Below, one piece after another: positions 15,546 through 23,538 of a stretch of DNA of 64,000 bases (positions are counted from its first letter, which is position 1; each line of letters starts with the position of its first letter). A model generated the notes under the pieces. That model was not told the DNA's origin, did not search any database, and saw nothing but the letters and a program-made list of their open reading frames with translations. The position numbers were made by a program, and so were the translations under genes. Source of the DNA: Streptomyces sp. NRRL WC-3618 (GTDB taxonomy: Bacteria > Actinomycetota > Actinomycetes > Streptomycetales > Streptomycetaceae); contig NZ_LGDW01000040.1 in assembly GCF_001280005.1 (NCBI RefSeq), forward strand, positions 34,685-98,684, read 5' to 3'.

Positions 15546-15769
15546 AAGCAAGCCGGGAACGACGGACGCGCTACGAGGCTCCGATGCCGGCCGCAAACTG
15601 GGGCGCACCGCCTCACTGACGCGAACGCCGCGTACTGGAAGGGGAATCCCTTGCGCGAGGGTTCGGGACTGCTTTCTGGGCCGGGTGCGGCTGCCGTACG
15701 GGCGATGCCACGGTTTGCCCTCGCACACCTCCTGCACGGACGGCCCACTCCAGGTGCGGACCGGACCGG

Positions 15770-16384
15770 CTACGACGTGACCGTCGCTGCTCCGCGCGCG
15801 TTGTAGACGACGGCGTCCTCGCGTTCGCCGTAGGCCCGGAAGACAGCGATCGCCTCGTCACGCAGGACGCCGGAGACGACTTGGATGCCGCGCCGCTCGA
15901 ACTGTTCCGCCCAGTCCTCGCGCATGGGGCCTTCGTCGAAGCCCGTGAGCTGTTCCAGTTCGGGGCCCTCTCCGGCGACGACCAGACGCCGTGCCCCGGA
16001 CCACATCGCGGCGCCGTAGCACATGGCGCAGGGGCGCCAATTGACGACCAGTTCGAGATCGGGACCACCCGCGGCGCCGAGGTCCCATGCACCCAACCGG
16101 GTCTGGGCGAGGGAGATCGCGACGACCTCGGCGTGGGTGGAGGAGAGCCCGGAGGACAGGACGACATTGACCCCGGCCGAGACGAGCCGTCCGGTCACCG
16201 TCTCGACGACCAGTGCGGCGAAGGGGCCGCCGGTGTTCTCGCGGTGGTTGCGTTCGGCGAGTCGGTTGGCGAGCCGGACACGGTCCTCGTCGGTCGGCAG
16301 CGTCTCGGGGACGTCGGCCAGTTCGGACAGCACCCATGCGGGGAGTTGAGCGCCGAAGGTGGTCGCGAGGGCGGAGGTGTCCAT
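15770..16384 (-). CDS. Nucleoside/cytidine deaminase family protein
   Basis: The 204-residue product has the zinc deaminase motifs HAEVVAI (His ligand and catalytic Glu, about residue 84) and PCAMCYGAAMW (two Cys ligands, about 119). This is the guanine/cytidine deaminase fold, with the PCxxC spacing of tRNA-adenosine and guanine deaminase relatives. The substrate cannot be told from sequence. ATG 16384 is chosen; an in-frame TTG lies 15 bases further upstream. It stands alone between the carboxypeptidase and the ABC operon. Confidence 0.85.
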   Translation of the reverse strand: MDTSALATTFGAQLPAWVLSELADVPETLPTDEDRVRLANRLAERNHRENTGGPFAALVVETVTGRLVSAGVNVVLSSGLSSTHAEVVAISLAQTRLGAWDLGAAGGPDLELVVNWRPCAMCYGAAMWSGARRLVVAGEGPELEQLTGFDEGPMREDWAEQFERRGIQVVSGVLRDEAIAVFRAYGEREDAVVYNARGAATVTS

Positions 16385-16483
16385 GGGGCGGGGTTCCAAT
16401 CCTGGGGAGAACGCGGTCGGTCGGAGACCGAGAAGGGGTTCAGGCCGCCAGGGAAGCGGAACGGGCTGCCCCGGCGGCCTGCG

Positions 16484-17317
16484 TCACGTACCGGTGCGGA
16501 TGTTGGGCGCGAAGCGGGCCAGCGCGACGGTCTCCAGGGCGGCGATGACGTTGTAGCAGAGCGCGGAGACTACGGTCAGCACGGCCACGGAGGCCCACAG
16601 GTGGTCGTAGTCGAAGGTCGAGGAGTCCTTGAGCATCGCGTAGCCGAGACCTTGTCCCGTCGACAGCCATTCGGCGAGCATCGCGCCGATCAGCGCGCCC
16701 GGCACGCCGACGCGGGCACTGGCGAAGAACGCCGGCACCGCGCTGGGCAGCATGACCTTGCGGGCGACGGTCCAGCCGTCGGCGCCGTACGCGCGGCACA
16801 GGTCGGCCGCCTGCCGGGAGGCGGATCGCAGACCGAAGGACATGGTGACCAGGGCGGGGAAGAAGACGATCAGACCGCTTATGACGGTGGTGGCCATCAG
16901 GCCCCGGCCGAAGATGAGCGTGATGAGCGGGGTCATCGCGACAAGTGGTACGGACCGTACGACCACCGCCATCGGCAGCAGCGCCTGCTCGACGCTCCGC
17001 AGGAGGACGAAGACGACCGCCACCGCGACCGCCGCCACCAGCCCGGCGACGAAGCCGAGGCCGGCGTCCATCAGGGTGCGGCCCAGACCCGAGGCGACCA
17101 GGGATCGGTGGGCGCCCGCGTCCGCGCCCGCGAACAGGTAGTGGTAGATGTCGACCGGCGACTTGGCCACCAGCGGGTCCAGGTCGTAGATCTGCAGGAA
17201 GATCACCCACAGGACGACTACGGCCGTCATCGTCACGACCACGTTCAGCAGCGGGCGCAGCACGCCTGCCGCGAAGCGCAGCGCGGGGGCCGCCCCCGTC
17301 TCCGTCGCGGTGCTCAT
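16484..17317 (-). CDS. ABC importer permease (SsuC/TauC class), second copy
   Basis: The 277-residue membrane protein has about six hydrophobic segments and the permease-ATPase contact loop (RAYGADGWTVARKVMLPSAVPAFFASARVGVPGALIGA), which contains the EAA-like region of this class. It would pair with the upstream permease as a heterodimer. Its ATG overlaps the upstream permease stop by four bases. Many such systems import sulfonates, nitrate or pyrimidine precursors. Here the linked Rieske oxygenase suggests an organic substrate. Confidence 0.85.
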   Translation of the reverse strand: MSTATETGAAPALRFAAGVLRPLLNVVVTMTAVVVLWVIFLQIYDLDPLVAKSPVDIYHYLFAGADAGAHRSLVASGLGRTLMDAGLGFVAGLVAAVAVAVVFVLLRSVEQALLPMAVVVRSVPLVAMTPLITLIFGRGLMATTVISGLIVFFPALVTMSFGLRSASRQAADLCRAYGADGWTVARKVMLPSAVPAFFASARVGVPGALIGAMLAEWLSTGQGLGYAMLKDSSTFDYDHLWASVAVLTVVSALCYNVIAALETVALARFAPNIRTGT

Positions 17318-18093
17318 GCGACTCCGCCTTCCACTGTCGTCGTGCGTGACCAGGGCAGGGCGTAGCGGGCGATGAGCCCGACCACGCCGTATGCGATGCC
17401 TGCCACCGCGCCGGAGACCAGGGCGATGCCCCAGGTGCGCGGCACGTCGAGCTGCTGCTGGGCGATTGTCATGGCGATGCCGAGCCCGCTGTCGACGCGG
17501 CCGAGGTACTCGCCGATGATCGCGCCGAGCAGCGCCGCCGGTCCGGCGATCCTGAGCGCGGCCAGTGTGCTGGGCAGCGCGGCGATCAGGCGGACCCGCA
17601 GCATCTGCTGCCAGCGTCCGCCGCCGTAGGCACGTACCAGGTCCAGCGAGGCCGGGTCGGCCGAGCGCAGCCCGAGCAGCGCGCCGATGAGGGTGGTGAA
17701 GAAGACCGACAGCCCGGCCATCGCCGACATCGGCTTGTCCCCGTCCAGGACGAGGGACAGGATCGGGCCGATCGCCACGATCGGCAGGCAGTAGGAGGCG
17801 ACCGCTATCTGTGTGATCACCCGCTCCAGTACGGGCACCAGCAGAACCAGCACCGCCAGACCCAGCGCCAGCGCGTTGCCGAGCATGTACCCGGTCAGGG
17901 CCTCGCCGACGGTCTGCGTGACATGCGGGCTGTAGAAGGTCCAGCCGTCGTCGAACACGCTCGCCACCACCGCCCAGGGGGTGGGCACGCCGTCCCCGGG
18001 GCCGAAGACCGTGGTGGACAGCAGCGACCACGCCCCGATCAGAGCCGCGATGCCGACGGCCCCGCCGGTCCAGGCGGAACGCCCCCCACTCAT
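17314..18093 (-). CDS. ABC importer permease (SsuC/TauC class), first copy
   Basis: The 259-residue product has an N-terminal membrane anchor followed by further hydrophobic segments and the typical [20 protein letters not shown] loop with [15 protein letters not shown]. It overlaps both neighbours by four bases, so ATPase, permease 1 and permease 2 are translated as a unit. Two distinct permease genes instead of one homodimer gene are less usual in this class and suggest a heterodimeric channel. Confidence 0.85.
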   Translation of the reverse strand: MSGGRSAWTGGAVGIAALIGAWSLLSTTVFGPGDGVPTPWAVVASVFDDGWTFYSPHVTQTVGEALTGYMLGNALALGLAVLVLLVPVLERVITQIAVASYCLPIVAIGPILSLVLDGDKPMSAMAGLSVFFTTLIGALLGLRSADPASLDLVRAYGGGRWQQMLRVRLIAALPSTLAALRIAGPAALLGAIIGEYLGRVDSGLGIAMTIAQQQLDVPRTWGIALVSGAVAGIAYGVVGLIARYALPWSRTTTVEGGVA

Positions 18094-18953
18094 GACGCCT
18101 CCCCGGCGGGCTCGGCGGCGGGGGAGTCAGCGCGGCCGAACAGGAGTTCCGACAACTGGTCGGCATACGCGTGGAATTCTGGCGAGCGCATCATCTCCGG
18201 GGTACGCGGCCGGGGCAGGTCGATGGGGACGACCTCCACGATCCGGCCGGGCCGGGGGGACATGACGGCGACGGTGTCGCTGAGCAGTACGGCCTCGTTG
18301 ATGGAGTGAGTGACCAGCAGGGTGGTCACCGCGCGGGCCTGCCAGATGCGCTGGAGTTCGAGGTTGAGCCGCTGGCGGGTCATGTCGTCCAGGGCGCCGA
18401 ACGGCTCGTCCAGCAGGAGCACCTTGGGGTCGACGACCAGCGAGCGGGCGATGGCGACGCGTTGCCGCATGCCGCCGGAGAGCTGGGCGGGGCGGGCCTT
18501 CTCGAAACCTTCGAGGCCGACCAGCTTGATGAGGTCGGAGATCGCCGCCGGGTCGGCCTTGATGCCGCTGATCTCCAGCGGCAGCCGTATGTTGGCGGCG
18601 ACCGAGCGCCATGGCAGCAGCGCGGCGTCCTGGAAGGCTATGCCCAGGTGGTGCCGTTTACGGGCCGCCTCCGGGTCCTCGCCGTGCACGAGCGCCGTGC
18701 CGGAGGTGGGGCTGTCGAGCCCGGCGAGGATCCGCAGAACGGTCGACTTGCCGCAGCCCGACGGCCCGAGCAGTGCGAGGAACTGGCCCTCGGCCGTGTC
18801 CAGGTCGACGCCGGCCAGTGCGGGAACGCGGTTCCGCCCGAGCTTGAACTCCTTGCTCAGCCCGCGCAGGGACAGCCCGGTGCCGGTGCCGGACGGCGGG
18901 GAGTCGTCGGGCGCGTCGTCGGATGCGTCGGGAACAGCGGCTGCGGTACTCAT
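18090..18953 (-). CDS. ABC importer ATPase (SsuB/TauB class)
   Basis: The 287-residue product has Walker [10 protein letters not shown], the signature [15 protein letters not shown], Walker [14 protein letters not shown] and the switch His in [14 protein letters not shown]. The family arrangement is that of nitrate/sulfonate importers. ATG 18953 is preferred because the frame upstream encodes a repetitive [10 protein letters not shown] stretch and GAGG lies a suitable distance before it. The first 28 residues are an acidic, Ser/Asp-rich extension. Confidence 0.9.
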   Translation of the reverse strand: MSTAAAVPDASDDAPDDSPPSGTGTGLSLRGLSKEFKLGRNRVPALAGVDLDTAEGQFLALLGPSGCGKSTVLRILAGLDSPTSGTALVHGEDPEAARKRHHLGIAFQDAALLPWRSVAANIRLPLEISGIKADPAAISDLIKLVGLEGFEKARPAQLSGGMRQRVAIARSLVVDPKVLLLDEPFGALDDMTRQRLNLELQRIWQARAVTTLLVTHSINEAVLLSDTVAVMSPRPGRIVEVVPIDLPRPRTPEMMRSPEFHAYADQLSELLFGRADSPAAEPAGEAS

Positions 18954-19065
18954 CAGTTGGCGACCTCGGTGTGCGGTGTGCGGTGGGGTGCGGGTGTGGG
19001 TACGGGTACGGGTACGGGAGGCCGGTACCGGCGGGCCTATGGGCCGCACCGGTACCGCCTGAGCG

Positions 19066-20160
19066 TCAGATGAGGCTGGGGTTCTCCTTGTAGACCTCTT
19101 CGATGATCGAGAGGTCGAAGAGCTTGTCGGCGGTGATGTCGAGGCCGCCGTACTTCAGCGTCTTGATGTTCTCCTCGACCAGCTCGGGCGTGATCGTGAA
19201 CAGGCCGTTCTTCTTGGTGTCGGCGGTCACGAGCAGCTTGTTCTCGTCCGCGGCCTCAAGGGTCTGCTCCTCGGTCGTCAGTCCGAGCCCCTTGCCGTAC
19301 GTCTCGGCAGCGAGTTTCGCGCCGAGCGCGGGGTCGGCGATGCTCGCCTTCCAGCCCTTGATCTCCGCGCGCAGGAATGCCTTGAGCAGGTCACGATGCT
19401 TGTCGATGGTGTCCTGGCGGACGCAGTAGGTCTCCGAGACCAGCGGGTAGCCGGTGTCGGCGAGGAGCATCGTCGAGACTTTGAAGCCCTTCAGCCGCAG
19501 CGTGTTCGGCTCGTTGGTCACGAAGGAGAACCAGCCGTCCACGGTGCCCTGGGTCAGCGGCAGCGGGTCGAACTGCACCGGCACCTTGGTGATCTTCGAC
19601 TCGTCCAGTCCGGTGGCCTTGATGTACGCCGCCCACACGGACTCGTTGCCGGCCTGGACACCGATCTTCTTGCCGTACATGTCCTCCGGCTTGGTGATCG
19701 GGGCCTTGGTCATCGACATGATGCAGAACGGGTTCTTCTGGTACTGCGCACCGATGATCTTCAGCGGCGCGCCCTTGGCGACAGCCGCGCCGGTGATGTC
19801 CGGGGCGCTGATCGCGACGAGCGCCTTCTTCGTGACGACGTCGGTCTCCATCGGAGTCGCGGACGGGCCGCCGCCGATCAGGGTGACCTTGGAGAAGCCC
19901 TCGGCGGTGTAGTAGCCCTTGCTGTCGGCGATGTAGCTGCCCGCGAACTCGACGTTCTTGATCCAGGACAGGCGCAGTGTCAGCTCGCCGAAGCCCTTGG
20001 AACCCGAGGAGGCCGAGGACGACGAGTCGGAGTCGCCGCACGCGGCGAGCAGCGGGCCGCCGAGTAGCACGGCACCACCGAGCTGCAGTCCCCGTCGGAG
20101 GAAGAGACGGCGGTCGGTGGCCGCGAACGCTCTGTCGTCGCTGTCTGTGCTTCTGGTCAT
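19066..20160 (-). CDS. NMT1/SsuA-type substrate-binding lipoprotein
   Basis: The 364-residue product begins with a twin-arginine signal (RRLFLRRG) and lipobox LAAC followed by a Ser/Asp-rich tether. The mature part has the NMT1/THI5 fold signatures [21 protein letters not shown] and [14 protein letters not shown]. It would capture the substrate of the ABC importer encoded just downstream. The ligand is unknown; aromatic or heterocyclic acids are plausible given the oxygenase next to it. The gap to the ATPase is about 110 bases, so a separate promoter or processing site is possible. Confidence 0.88.
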   Translation of the reverse strand: MTRSTDSDDRAFAATDRRLFLRRGLQLGGAVLLGGPLLAACGDSDSSSSASSGSKGFGELTLRLSWIKNVEFAGSYIADSKGYYTAEGFSKVTLIGGGPSATPMETDVVTKKALVAISAPDITGAAVAKGAPLKIIGAQYQKNPFCIMSMTKAPITKPEDMYGKKIGVQAGNESVWAAYIKATGLDESKITKVPVQFDPLPLTQGTVDGWFSFVTNEPNTLRLKGFKVSTMLLADTGYPLVSETYCVRQDTIDKHRDLLKAFLRAEIKGWKASIADPALGAKLAAETYGKGLGLTTEEQTLEAADENKLLVTADTKKNGLFTITPELVEENIKTLKYGGLDITADKLFDLSIIEEVYKENPSLI

Positions 20161-20280
20161 GGCGCGCTTTTCCTTTCGCCTGGCCGGGTGGGCACCGGCT
20201 CACAGCGGACGTGAAGAACATGGATATGGCTCGGCGTGGACATCACGCCGGGCCGGTCCCGGGTCGGCCGAAGACCGAGG

Positions 20281-20750
20281 TCAGAGGCCGAGCAGGAGTT
20301 CGGGGGTACGGGCGCGGGCGCGAGAGCAGCAGATGGTGATGATCTGGTTGTCTGCGGCGAGCCCGTCGCGCCAACGGCCTCGAATCGCGATCCGTACGGT
20401 GAATTCGGAATTCTGCGGTGAATTCGGTCGCGATTTCGTCTCCGGAGGCCGTGGGGGGCTTCGGCCGTCGACAGCAGGGGCGTGATGCCGATGCCGCCCG
20501 CCACCTGCATGTGGCGCTGCGCCGTGGCATGCTCGCGCCGCACGCAGATCAGGTAACGGCCGCTTTTCCGGGGGGAGTTGCACAGGGAGTGCTGGCGGTC
20601 GAGGGAGGGGCCGAGGTGGACGTCGAGATGAGCGCCGGCGTCGAAGGGCGGTAGGGCTCCATCCACTGCCCGGAGTTCGTAGCTGCGGCTCGTGGCGGAG
20701 GCGAGGGAGATCGCGTGGACGATGGCGTCGAGGGTTCGCATGCTCTTCAT
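20281..20750 (-). pseudogene. Phthalate-dioxygenase-type reductase, internally deleted
   Basis: The start is intact: MRTLDAIVHAISLASATSRS and PPFDAGAHLDVHL with RQHSLCNSPRKSGRYLICVRRE, the FMN-binding half of PDR/VanB reductases. Then about 45 residues are missing before VAGGIGITPLLS, and after that most of the NAD domain and the centre of the ferredoxin domain are missing. Only EFTVRIA and the end DNQIITICCSRARARTPELL remain, the latter in another frame. The four iron-sulfur Cys are gone. The reductase cannot work, leaving the neighbouring oxygenase without its usual partner. Confidence 0.8.
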
Positions 20751-20759
20751 GGCTGACGC

Positions 20760-21803
20760 CTACGCGGTGAAGAAGTGGCTCAGGCCGAGGTCGCGCAGTC
20801 CGCGCCGGTAGGCGATCGAACTGCGGTCGGCCGGGATGTTCACTTCGATCCTGGGGTCCAGGGGGAGGTTCTCGGGTTTCTGGACCTCGACGATGGCCCG
20901 GTCCTCCTCGAAGACCGTCCGGTTGAAGTCGTATACCGCCTGGACGGGTTGATCGGTGTCGAAGTCCCGGGCGATCGGGGCGAACATACGGGTCAGGCGG
21001 GCGGACACCGGCGAGGCGGCGTTCATGATGTTCAGCCGCCCGCCGCCGGGAAAGTGCACCACCAGGGTGGCGGTGAAGGGCAGGTGGACGTCGAAGTGGC
21101 GCAGCCACCGGAAGCCGGGCGGGGCCTGCTTGCCGCTGCCGTGTGGGTAGTTGGAGGCCGTGCTCCAGTAGTCGACGGAGAAACCGTGCTCGTGGCGAAC
21201 CGGGGTGTAGTCGGGCACGACCGTGTCGTCGGGGTCGCCGAAGGAGTCCAGATGCACGAAGCCGAAGTGGGCGACGTCGAGGAAGCCTTCGAGCTGGCGG
21301 CCGGCGAACGCGGCGATGTCGATGCTGGGGCAGTTGATCCGCTGGAATCCCTCGTCGTCCCAGTGGGCCATGGACGGGATCATCGGGTCGGCGTCCGGGG
21401 CGGGCCGCAGGCAGGTCCACACCAGCCCGTACCGCTCGACGACGGGATAGGTCCGCAGGTTCAGCCGCGACGGGATCTTCGACTCGGGGTGCGCCGGCAC
21501 ATGCACGCACCGCCCGCCGTCGCCGAAGCGCAGACCGTGATAGGCACAGGTGATGCCGCTCCCGTCGCCGCCGCCGAGGCTGAGCGGTACGCCCCGGTGC
21601 GGGCAGATGTCGTGGGCCACGACCACGTTGCCGCTCACCCGGTAGGCCACCAGCGTCTCGTCGAGCAGGCGTACGGCGGTCGGCGCGTCGCCGACCTCGC
21701 CCGAGAGGGCCACCGGATACCAGTGCTGGGTGAGGATGGCCCAGTCGTCGGGGTCGAAGGTGCAGTCCCGGGGCGGGGCGGGACGGGGAAGAGCAGTGGT
21801 CAT
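20760..21803 (-). CDS. Rieske non-heme iron oxygenase, terminal component
   Basis: The 347-residue product has the Rieske cluster motifs CPHRGVPLS and CAYHGLRF, and the mononuclear iron site EGFLDVAHFGFVH (Asp/His/His). Length and layout match VanA/PobA-like aromatic oxygenases or demethylases. ATG 21803 lies after AAGGAC; the frame upstream encodes a Cys/Arg-rich extension unlike the family. The gene lies directly before the broken reductase and the ABC importer, so uptake and oxidative attack of one compound is the natural reading. Electrons must now come from an unlinked reductase. Confidence 0.88.
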   Translation of the reverse strand: MTTALPRPAPPRDCTFDPDDWAILTQHWYPVALSGEVGDAPTAVRLLDETLVAYRVSGNVVVAHDICPHRGVPLSLGGGDGSGITCAYHGLRFGDGGRCVHVPAHPESKIPSRLNLRTYPVVERYGLVWTCLRPAPDADPMIPSMAHWDDEGFQRINCPSIDIAAFAGRQLEGFLDVAHFGFVHLDSFGDPDDTVVPDYTPVRHEHGFSVDYWSTASNYPHGSGKQAPPGFRWLRHFDVHLPFTATLVVHFPGGGRLNIMNAASPVSARLTRMFAPIARDFDTDQPVQAVYDFNRTVFEEDRAIVEVQKPENLPLDPRIEVNIPADRSSIAYRRGLRDLGLSHFFTA

Positions 21804-22003
21804 GCAGAAGGTCCTTCTACGGATTACGCGGCCGGATACGCGGCCGGAACGGCCCGGCAGCCGCGTGCAAGGCTCACAGTCCAGGTCGGCGGCACAGGAA
21901 AACGCGTGGAACAGGCGGCGGGTGACAAGCCGATTTCCGAAGCGCGACGCCTGCGGAGCCGCTGACCGGGCGGGGGCGTCGGCCTCGGACAATCGGTAGG
22001 CGG

Positions 22004-22120
22004 TCAGGCGTCAGACCGCTCGGACGCCGAATGTGAACCGTGCGCCACACGTCCACGGGTCCAGGCCGACTGGTGGACACGGCAACGGAGATCCGTGACG
22101 CACTTGCTGACGAAGCTCAT
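22004..22120 (-). CDS. Small ORF, possible leader peptide of the oxygenase operon
   Basis: ATG 22120 follows GGAGGG with good spacing (complement of 22128-22133) and encodes 38 residues starting MSFVSKCVTDLRCRVHQSA. Short peptides of similar pattern (hydrophobic start, then VDLxR and Cys) precede sulfur-related ABC operons in actinomycetes. It lies 200 bases before the Rieske gene on the same strand. A Cys-dependent attenuation role is possible but unproven. Confidence 0.4.
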   Translation of the reverse strand: MSFVSKCVTDLRCRVHQSAWTRGRVAHGSHSASERSDA

Positions 22121-22327
22121 CGCAATTCCCTCCGTGCTCAGTGCCGACTGCGACTCGCCGGACGACCAAGCCGAGAGTGACTTACGCAAATTGCCTAGCC
22201 ATTCCATGATTGTTACCTAAGGATTTCTTGGCCGGATTGGAACCGGAGGGGAGAAATCGACCCCGCGCAGGACCGCGGCAGCCGCGAGAAACTCGGCGGC
22301 GAGTAGACCTCGTCTACCGGCGCGTAG

Positions 22328-22477
22328 GTGGGTGCGGTCATCGGCTCGGCCATTCCCGGAGCGGGTACCGTCGTGGGCGGTGTCGTCGGAGGCGCCCTCG
22401 GCAGCGGTGCGGCGTCCGAGGCCGCCGACAAGGTCATGAATCGGTTCTGGCTCTCGATGGAGGCATGCTCAGCATGA
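22328..22477 (+). CDS. 49-residue glycine-zipper peptide or fragment
   Basis: From GTG 22328 the frame reads VGAVIGSAIPGAGTVVGGVV, then GGALGSGAASEAADKVMNRFW. The GxxxG-rich run resembles glycine-zipper segments of toxins, bacteriocins and membrane-active tails. There is no good ribosome binding site and two in-frame TAG codons lie just upstream, so this may be the surviving tail of a decayed gene. Its stop overlaps the next start by four bases. Confidence 0.35.
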   Translation: MGAVIGSAIPGAGTVVGGVVGGALGSGAASEAADKVMNRFWLSMEACSA

Positions 22478-22821
22478 GGGGTACCGAGCCTGTCGGACTG
22501 CTGAAAGTCGTGATCGTGTACGAGCGGCCCTCGGCGAACAGGGTGGTCTGTCACGCTCGTTGCGTCAGTGTGGGGCGGAGTGTCTTCCCTGGTGATTCGG
22601 TGCTTCCGCTGGACAGCCCGCAGGGGTCCGGGGGATCCCCGGCTCGGGTGGTGCGGATTCACCGGCTGCCCGTCGGGGAGTTCACCGAACTGACCCCCGG
22701 CTGGAGCGCCGCCATCGATCTCGAGGCGCCCGAGGGCACGGACCTGTCCTGGGTGCAGCCCATGGCGAACCTCCCGGTGGTCCTTCCGGCGGCCCCGGTG
22801 GAGGACGGACAGGCGGGCTGA
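22474..22821 (+). CDS. Unknown 115-residue protein coupled to the glycine-rich ORF
   Basis: ATG 22474 lies 10 bases after GGAGG and inside the stop of the upstream ORF (ATGA). The product has a beta-rich look: LLKVVIVYERPSANRVVCHA, SVFPGDSVLPLDS, and RVVRIHRLPVGEFTELTPGW. The pattern resembles domain 2 (beta-barrel) of translation GTPases, but no family is certain. No signal or membrane segment is seen. Coupling to a glycine-zipper peptide hints at a small two-gene unit, perhaps toxin and partner, which is speculative. Confidence 0.5.
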   Translation: MRGTEPVGLLKVVIVYERPSANRVVCHARCVSVGRSVFPGDSVLPLDSPQGSGGSPARVVRIHRLPVGEFTELTPGWSAAIDLEAPEGTDLSWVQPMANLPVVLPAAPVEDGQAG

Positions 22822-22985
22822 GCACCGCCTTCGGCGGCGGCCGGCCGGAGCCCCCGACAGGCCCTCGGCGACCAGGACAAGGACTTCGCGTTCCCGTTTG
22901 GTGATGCCTGTCGGCACCGGGGGTGCGGGGGCTGACCGGGCGGCGAACTCCTTGATCAGCCGCCGACTTCCGTGCCGGTGGCCGC
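22822..22985 (-). pseudogene. NarL/LuxR-type response regulator, C-terminal remnant
   Basis: The minus strand reads SRRLIKEFAARSAP and then ITKREREVLVLVAEGLS, the linker and first helix of a NarL-type DNA-binding domain. The following helices are not recognisable in frame and the receiver domain is missing. It lies 25 bases downstream of the flavin reductase stop, so a regulator once stood here and was largely lost. Confidence 0.6.
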
Positions 22986-23010
22986 TCAGGCGACTGCCGC
23001 CGGTTGGGGC

Positions 23011-23538
23011 TCACTGAGGGGAAGCCAGGCGGACGAACTCGCCGTTGTGGTGCAGCAGTGGTCCTGCGCTCACCCCGGGGCAGGCGTCGAGTACGCGGCC
23101 GACGACGAGCGCGTGGTCCGCGACCGTCTGGACGCTGACCGTCGCGACCACCAGAGACGCGAGCACGCCGTCGAGCACGGGGAGCCCGAAGGCCCCCCGG
23201 TGCCAGGTCGCCGGGCCGAACTTCGGCGCGCCCGGCCGGGCGAACCGGCGGGCGACGTCCTCCTGACCCTCGGCGAGCAGGTTGACGATGACACACGGTG
23301 CCCTCGCCATGGTCGCCCAGGATGCCGTGTGCAGGCCGACGGCGAACGACACATGGGGAGGTTCGAGCGCGACGGAGGCCAGGGAAGTGGCGCACAGACC
23401 GACGGGGGCGTCATCGCCGGCGGTGATGACCGCGACCCCTTTGGCGTGATGGCGCATGACTGCCCTGAACAAGGCGGGACGCATGGTGCCGTCCCGCTCG
23501 TCACCGTCCGACCGCGTCGTGGAGATGTCCGTCGTCAC
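23011..23538 (-). CDS. Flavin reductase-like protein in the candidate RiPP operon
   Basis: The 175-residue product matches the flavin reductase fold: FRAVMRHHAKGVAVITAGDD, GLCATSLASVALEPPHVSFAV and the ending LLHHNGEFVRLASPQ. Such enzymes supply FMNH2 or FADH2 to a monooxygenase or act as flavin-binding oxidoreductases themselves. Its start overlaps the TPR gene stop by four bases, placing it last in the peptide operon. No flavin monooxygenase is encoded nearby, so it may act directly on the peptide or on another partner; this is inference. Confidence 0.85.
   Translation of the reverse strand: MTTDISTTRSDGDERDGTMRPALFRAVMRHHAKGVAVITAGDDAPVGLCATSLASVALEPPHVSFAVGLHTASWATMARAPCVIVNLLAEGQEDVARRFARPGAPKFGPATWHRGAFGLPVLDGVLASLVVATVSVQTVADHALVVGRVLDACPGVSAGPLLHHNGEFVRLASPQ

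Noticed and set aside
15881..17365. A 494-residue open frame opposite the deaminase and permease genes
   Set aside because: It is low-complexity Gly/Asp/Arg/His sequence running across two unrelated minus-strand genes and their gap.
16484..18166. A 560-residue version of the second permease
   Set aside because: Only the last 277 residues look like a permease; the upstream part is a shifted frame of the first permease and ATPase end.
20281..21510. A 409-residue minus-strand frame spanning the Rieske gene and reductase
   Set aside because: It is out of frame with the Rieske motifs; only its last 50 residues are meaningful, as the surviving end of the reductase pseudogene.
23011..23538. Flavin reductase as the replacement partner of the Rieske oxygenase
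   Set aside because: It is translationally coupled to the TPR gene of the peptide operon and is not of the iron-sulfur reductase type that Rieske oxygenases need.
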